Below, piece by piece: positions 61,515 through 64,000 of a DNA stretch of 64,000 bases (within the stretch, counting starts at the first letter, position 1; each line of letters opens with the position of its first letter). The notes under the pieces are model-generated. The model was not told the origin of the DNA, did no database searches, and saw nothing but the letters and a program-made list of their open reading frames with translations. The stretch lies in the NCBI RefSeq assembly GCF_016811235.1, contig NZ_JAFBID010000007.1:1-64000 (forward strand), given 5' to 3'. Position numbers and translations under genes: made by a program. The stretch comes from Microvirga arabica. GTDB lineage: Bacteria > Pseudomonadota > Alphaproteobacteria > Rhizobiales > Beijerinckiaceae.

Positions 61515-61661
61515 GGAGAAACTGTTGTGTCTCTCACGGCATGCGGAACGATGCCGCTGCGTCAACCACAAGGTGTCTGATTTGCGGCGGCGTGTCTGTA
61601 TCAAAAAAGACACGACCTCAAGGCTTCGAAGGAGGCAGAAATGCAACCTCTCTCGACGCGC

Positions 61662-63005
61662 CTATGCGGCCTGAGCCTTTGCAAGGAAGTGATCGATATC
61701 CTGCTTCAACCGCTGCAATTGCTGATCAAGGGTCTGCTTGGCATTCGACACCTGGTAAGCCGCCGAAGCGGCGGAAGCAGTCGACCCTGACAGGGCCTCG
61801 ATGCTGCGCACCACCGCATGGGTATGATCGGTCGTCTGGTTGACGTTCACGGCAATCTCCGACGTGACGGCGGCCTGCTCCTCCACCGCGGCCGCGATTG
61901 CCGTGGCTATGCCGCTCAGGTCATCCATGATGCGCCCGATGTCGTCGATGTCGGAGACGCTTTGCCGGGTTGCTTCCTGAATGGCGCCGATGCGGGAGCC
62001 GATCTCAGTCGTGGCCTTGGCAGTCTGGTTCGCCAGGGTTTTGACCTCCTGGGCCACCACGGCAAATCCTTTGCCCATCTCTCCCGCTCGTGCGGCCTCA
62101 ATGGTGGCATTCAGGGCAAGCAGGTTGGTTTGAGCGGCAATTCTCTCGATCAGATCGACAACGTCTCCGATCTCCCTTGCCTGCTCGGCTAGCCCATTGA
62201 CCGTGTCCTTCGTCCGCCGAGAGCTCTGCAATGCATGCCGGGCGACATCGGCGGACCGACTGGCCTGCTGCCCGATCTCACGAACGGACGAAGCGAGCTG
62301 TTCCGTGGCCGCGGCACCGGACTGCATATTGGACGCTGTCTGCTCTGCGGCACCCGTCACTTGCGTTGCAAGGCTGCTTGCATCGGCCGTCGCAGCGTCG
62401 AGAGCCGCTGCACTTTCAGAAAGGGCTCCGCTCGCCTGACCTGAAATCTGCAGGCTTTCCTGGACGGCACTGGAGAAGGTGGCAACGGCCTGCGCCAGCA
62501 TCTCGCCTTTCTTCTGCCGTTCCTGAACGAAAGCATCCTGGTACACGGAAATCGCGAAATCCATGTCCAGCATGACGGCGCGGTTCACGACCGCGAGCTT
62601 ACGAGCCAGCAGTGACCCGTTGAAGCGATGCTTCTTCGCAAGAGCGGCGACCAGTTCGTTCAGGACAAATGCATAGCCTCCGATGTACCACCGAGGCTCA
62701 AGGCCGATCTTATTGTGGATGAGGCCGATACGGTGAATGCCCTCAAGATAAGCTGCATCGAAGCTGCCGCTGAAAAGACGCCCCCAATGTTGCAGTTGAG
62801 CCGACACAAGACGCGATTGCTGCGTGCCAATCAGCTTGGACAGATGCGGCTGCCGGTGCATGTGGTCGTAAAACCGCGAGAGGATCTCAGGCAGAACAAG
62901 GTGAACATCCTGCCAGACAGAACGTAGCTCCTGGCGAACACTTTCATCGATGCCGATAAATGTGAGCCGTTCTGCAATCGCTATATCGTTGTGCAAGGCA
63001 TTCAC
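61662..63005 (-). CDS. Globin-coupled methyl-accepting chemotaxis protein (HemAT-like, soluble)
   Basis: A 447-residue sensor. Residues 1-~165 are a protoglobin domain whose family signature '[21 protein letters not shown]' places the proximal haem His at ~97. Residues ~190-435 are the MCP signalling domain with the tip '[43 protein letters not shown]'. No hydrophobic helix is present, so it is a cytoplasmic gas sensor (probably oxygen) that would control CheA. The start is GTG 63005 with only a poor ribosome site. No che genes are adjacent. A HAMP domain is absent. Confidence 0.9.
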   Translation of the reverse strand: MNALHNDIAIAERLTFIGIDESVRQELRSVWQDVHLVLPEILSRFYDHMHRQPHLSKLIGTQQSRLVSAQLQHWGRLFSGSFDAAYLEGIHRIGLIHNKIGLEPRWYIGGYAFVLNELVAALAKKHRFNGSLLARKLAVVNRAVMLDMDFAISVYQDAFVQERQKKGEMLAQAVATFSSAVQESLQISGQASGALSESAAALDAATADASSLATQVTGAAEQTASNMQSGAAATEQLASSVREIGQQASRSADVARHALQSSRRTKDTVNGLAEQAREIGDVVDLIERIAAQTNLLALNATIEAARAGEMGKGFAVVAQEVKTLANQTAKATTEIGSRIGAIQEATRQSVSDIDDIGRIMDDLSGIATAIAAAVEEQAAVTSEIAVNVNQTTDHTHAVVRSIEALSGSTASAASAAYQVSNAKQTLDQQLQRLKQDIDHFLAKAQAA

Positions 63006-63137
63006 TCCAAATATATGGAGGAGATTAGCTATCTAAGCTTGATTGAGGCTTGCCAGCCCACTGACATACTTAACTCGAGAGAAAACCTGAGGCCCAGCTT
63101 CACGGCTTCCGCTGTCCGATCTGAAACCAAGGTCAGC

Positions 63138-63473
63138 ATGCCGCGTTGGTTCACGTATCTGTGGGGCTACAACATGATCACCAAGGCAACAGAATATCTT
63201 CGTTCCCTCAAAGCAGATAGATCCGCACGGCGGTACCGCAGCAACACTCCGTCGCTTCCGGCCGGTATCCAGGATCATCTGGGGCGGCTTTTGAGAGCAG
63301 AGTATTATGAACGTGGCGACAAGCCGCGCTTCCTGGGCGACCCTGCACTTCCGCTTGAATTCGACCCCTATCTTCACCGCCTCGATCAGAAAGACCGGGA
63401 CCTGAGATCCTCGATGGTCCGCGAGAAGGGAAGACGCGCCGTCGCTGCTGCGCTTTTGGGAATTCATGCTTAA
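63138..63473 (+). CDS. Small basic protein of unknown function
   Basis: About 111 residues, soluble and Arg-rich: 'RWFTYLWGYNMITKATEYLRSLKADRSARRYRSN', 'GIQDHLGRLLRAEYYERGDKPRFLGDPALPLEFDP', 'RDLRSSMVREKGRRAVAAALLG'. ATG 63138 has AAGG 6 bases upstream; ATG 63174 is an alternative and a longer frame reaches 62991. It is divergent from the chemotaxis receptor gene. No domain recognised. Confidence 0.5.
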   Translation: MPRWFTYLWGYNMITKATEYLRSLKADRSARRYRSNTPSLPAGIQDHLGRLLRAEYYERGDKPRFLGDPALPLEFDPYLHRLDQKDRDLRSSMVREKGRRAVAAALLGIHA

Positions 63474-63631
63474 GAAGCCGGTTCTATGATCGCCAACTCC
63501 CCTAGACTTCGTATCCTCAGCGTCACAGCCAGCATCGACTTCTCGCAGCAAGCTTTTCCATTGCTCAAGTCCGGCTTCCACTATGGCAATTGAAGTAGGA
63601 CTTCTCAAGAGTCGTGGAACTCTCTTCGTGA

Positions 63632-63976
63632 ATGAGCAGTTCAGGAGTCATGAGAGCCATTAGCGGCAGAGCTGTTCTGAGACAGGCGTTCAAGAACCTG
63701 GAACATGAGGTGCCGGGCAAAGTCGCGCGGGTTCTCCGAAACCTTCGCCATCCAGCGGCCAAGTGGATCAGGTTGCCCGTCGGCATGCTCTTCGTCCTCG
63801 GCGGGATCTTTTCGATCCTGCCGTTCTTCGGACTATGGATGCTGCCGCTGGGCCTGCTGCTGATGGCCTACGACTTCCCCTTCCTCCGAAAGCCCGTCGG
63901 TCGGTTTACGATCTGGGGCATTCGAAAATGGGTTCTTCTCAGACAGCGTTTCTTTCCAGAGCGCCCTCATCGATAG
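63632..63976 (+). CDS. Small two-helix membrane protein (PGPGW-like)
   Basis: A 114-residue protein. A basic N-terminal half ('LEHEVPGKVARVLRNLRHPAAKWIRL') leads to a hydrophobic hairpin at ~50-80 ('PVGMLFVLGGIFSILPFFGLWMLPLGLLLMAYDFPFL') and a basic C-terminus. The 'GGIF-ILPFFGLWMLPLGLLLMAYDFPFLRKPV' part resembles the PGPGW putative transmembrane family, though the Pro-Gly-Pro-Gly-Trp turn itself is changed. Function unknown. A second ATG at 63650 is possible. Confidence 0.6.
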   Translation: MSSSGVMRAISGRAVLRQAFKNLEHEVPGKVARVLRNLRHPAAKWIRLPVGMLFVLGGIFSILPFFGLWMLPLGLLLMAYDFPFLRKPVGRFTIWGIRKWVLLRQRFFPERPHR

Positions 63977-64000
63977 CATGACCTGCAAAGACGTCGGTCT

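Overview
The window is about 64 kb of GC-rich alphaproteobacterial chromosome. Gene content and codon use suggest the order Hyphomicrobiales (Rhizobiales), perhaps a Microvirga- or Methylobacterium-like genus; this is inference from gene types, not a database result. Genes are dense and often translationally coupled by ATGA or TGATG overlaps. I see no phage, insertion sequence, CRISPR array, tRNA or rRNA.

Region 1 (1-4.2 kb) is the end of a branched-chain-amino-acid-type (LIV/HAAT) ABC transporter operon: a cut substrate-binding protein, two ATPases and two permeases. A GreA/GreB-type factor and a large MscS-type channel follow (4.2-6.5 kb).

Region 2 (6.5-20.4 kb) looks like an aerobic CoA-dependent aromatic pathway. 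It holds a 2-aminobenzoate-type CoA ligase, a fused flavin monooxygenase/old-yellow-enzyme reductase of the salicylyl-CoA/2-aminobenzoyl-CoA hydroxylase family, an SDR, a MarR regulator, an enoyl-CoA hydratase, an acyl-CoA dehydrogenase and a RidA enamine deaminase. A divergent complete LIV transporter ends in a kynurenine-formamidase-like hydrolase. A 20-bp palindrome and its close copy sit at the two control regions and are good candidates for the MarR operator.

Region 3 (20.4-30.5 kb) is mixed: a transglutaminase-like cysteine peptidase, a histidine phosphatase, an Mfd-family translocase, an L,D-transpeptidase, small unknowns, SelO, and a secreted glycine-rich repeat protein closed by a strong terminator.

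Region 4 (30.5-44.5 kb) is a glycogen/trehalose island: a divergent second GlgA, TreZ, a single-chain MalQ-TreY fusion, GlgX, GlgA, GlgC and a DUF2934 protein. GlgC and GlgA would make glycogen, GlgX and MalQ would debranch and trim it, and TreY plus TreZ would turn the glucan ends into trehalose. A perfect general-stress (EcfG-type) promoter motif lies before treZ.

Region 5 (44.7-52 kb) holds a DedA protein, a two-HKD phospholipase D/cardiolipin-synthase-like protein, a YbhN-type membrane protein and a YbhP-type EEP hydrolase (the E. coli ybhP-clsB-ybhN set), then an E. coli-type SerA and two unknown proteins.

Region 6 (52-58.4 kb) is an amino-acid-derivative catabolic cluster: an ornithine-cyclodeaminase-family protein, a serine/threonine-dehydratase-family protein, an M20 peptidase, two homologous 371-residue aminotransferase-fold proteins arranged divergently, and a DauR/YheO-type regulator.

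Region 7 (58.4-64 kb) holds an inositol-monophosphatase-family enzyme, an aldo/keto reductase, an HtrA-fold protein that has lost all three catalytic residues, a soluble globin-coupled chemotaxis receptor and small unknown proteins.
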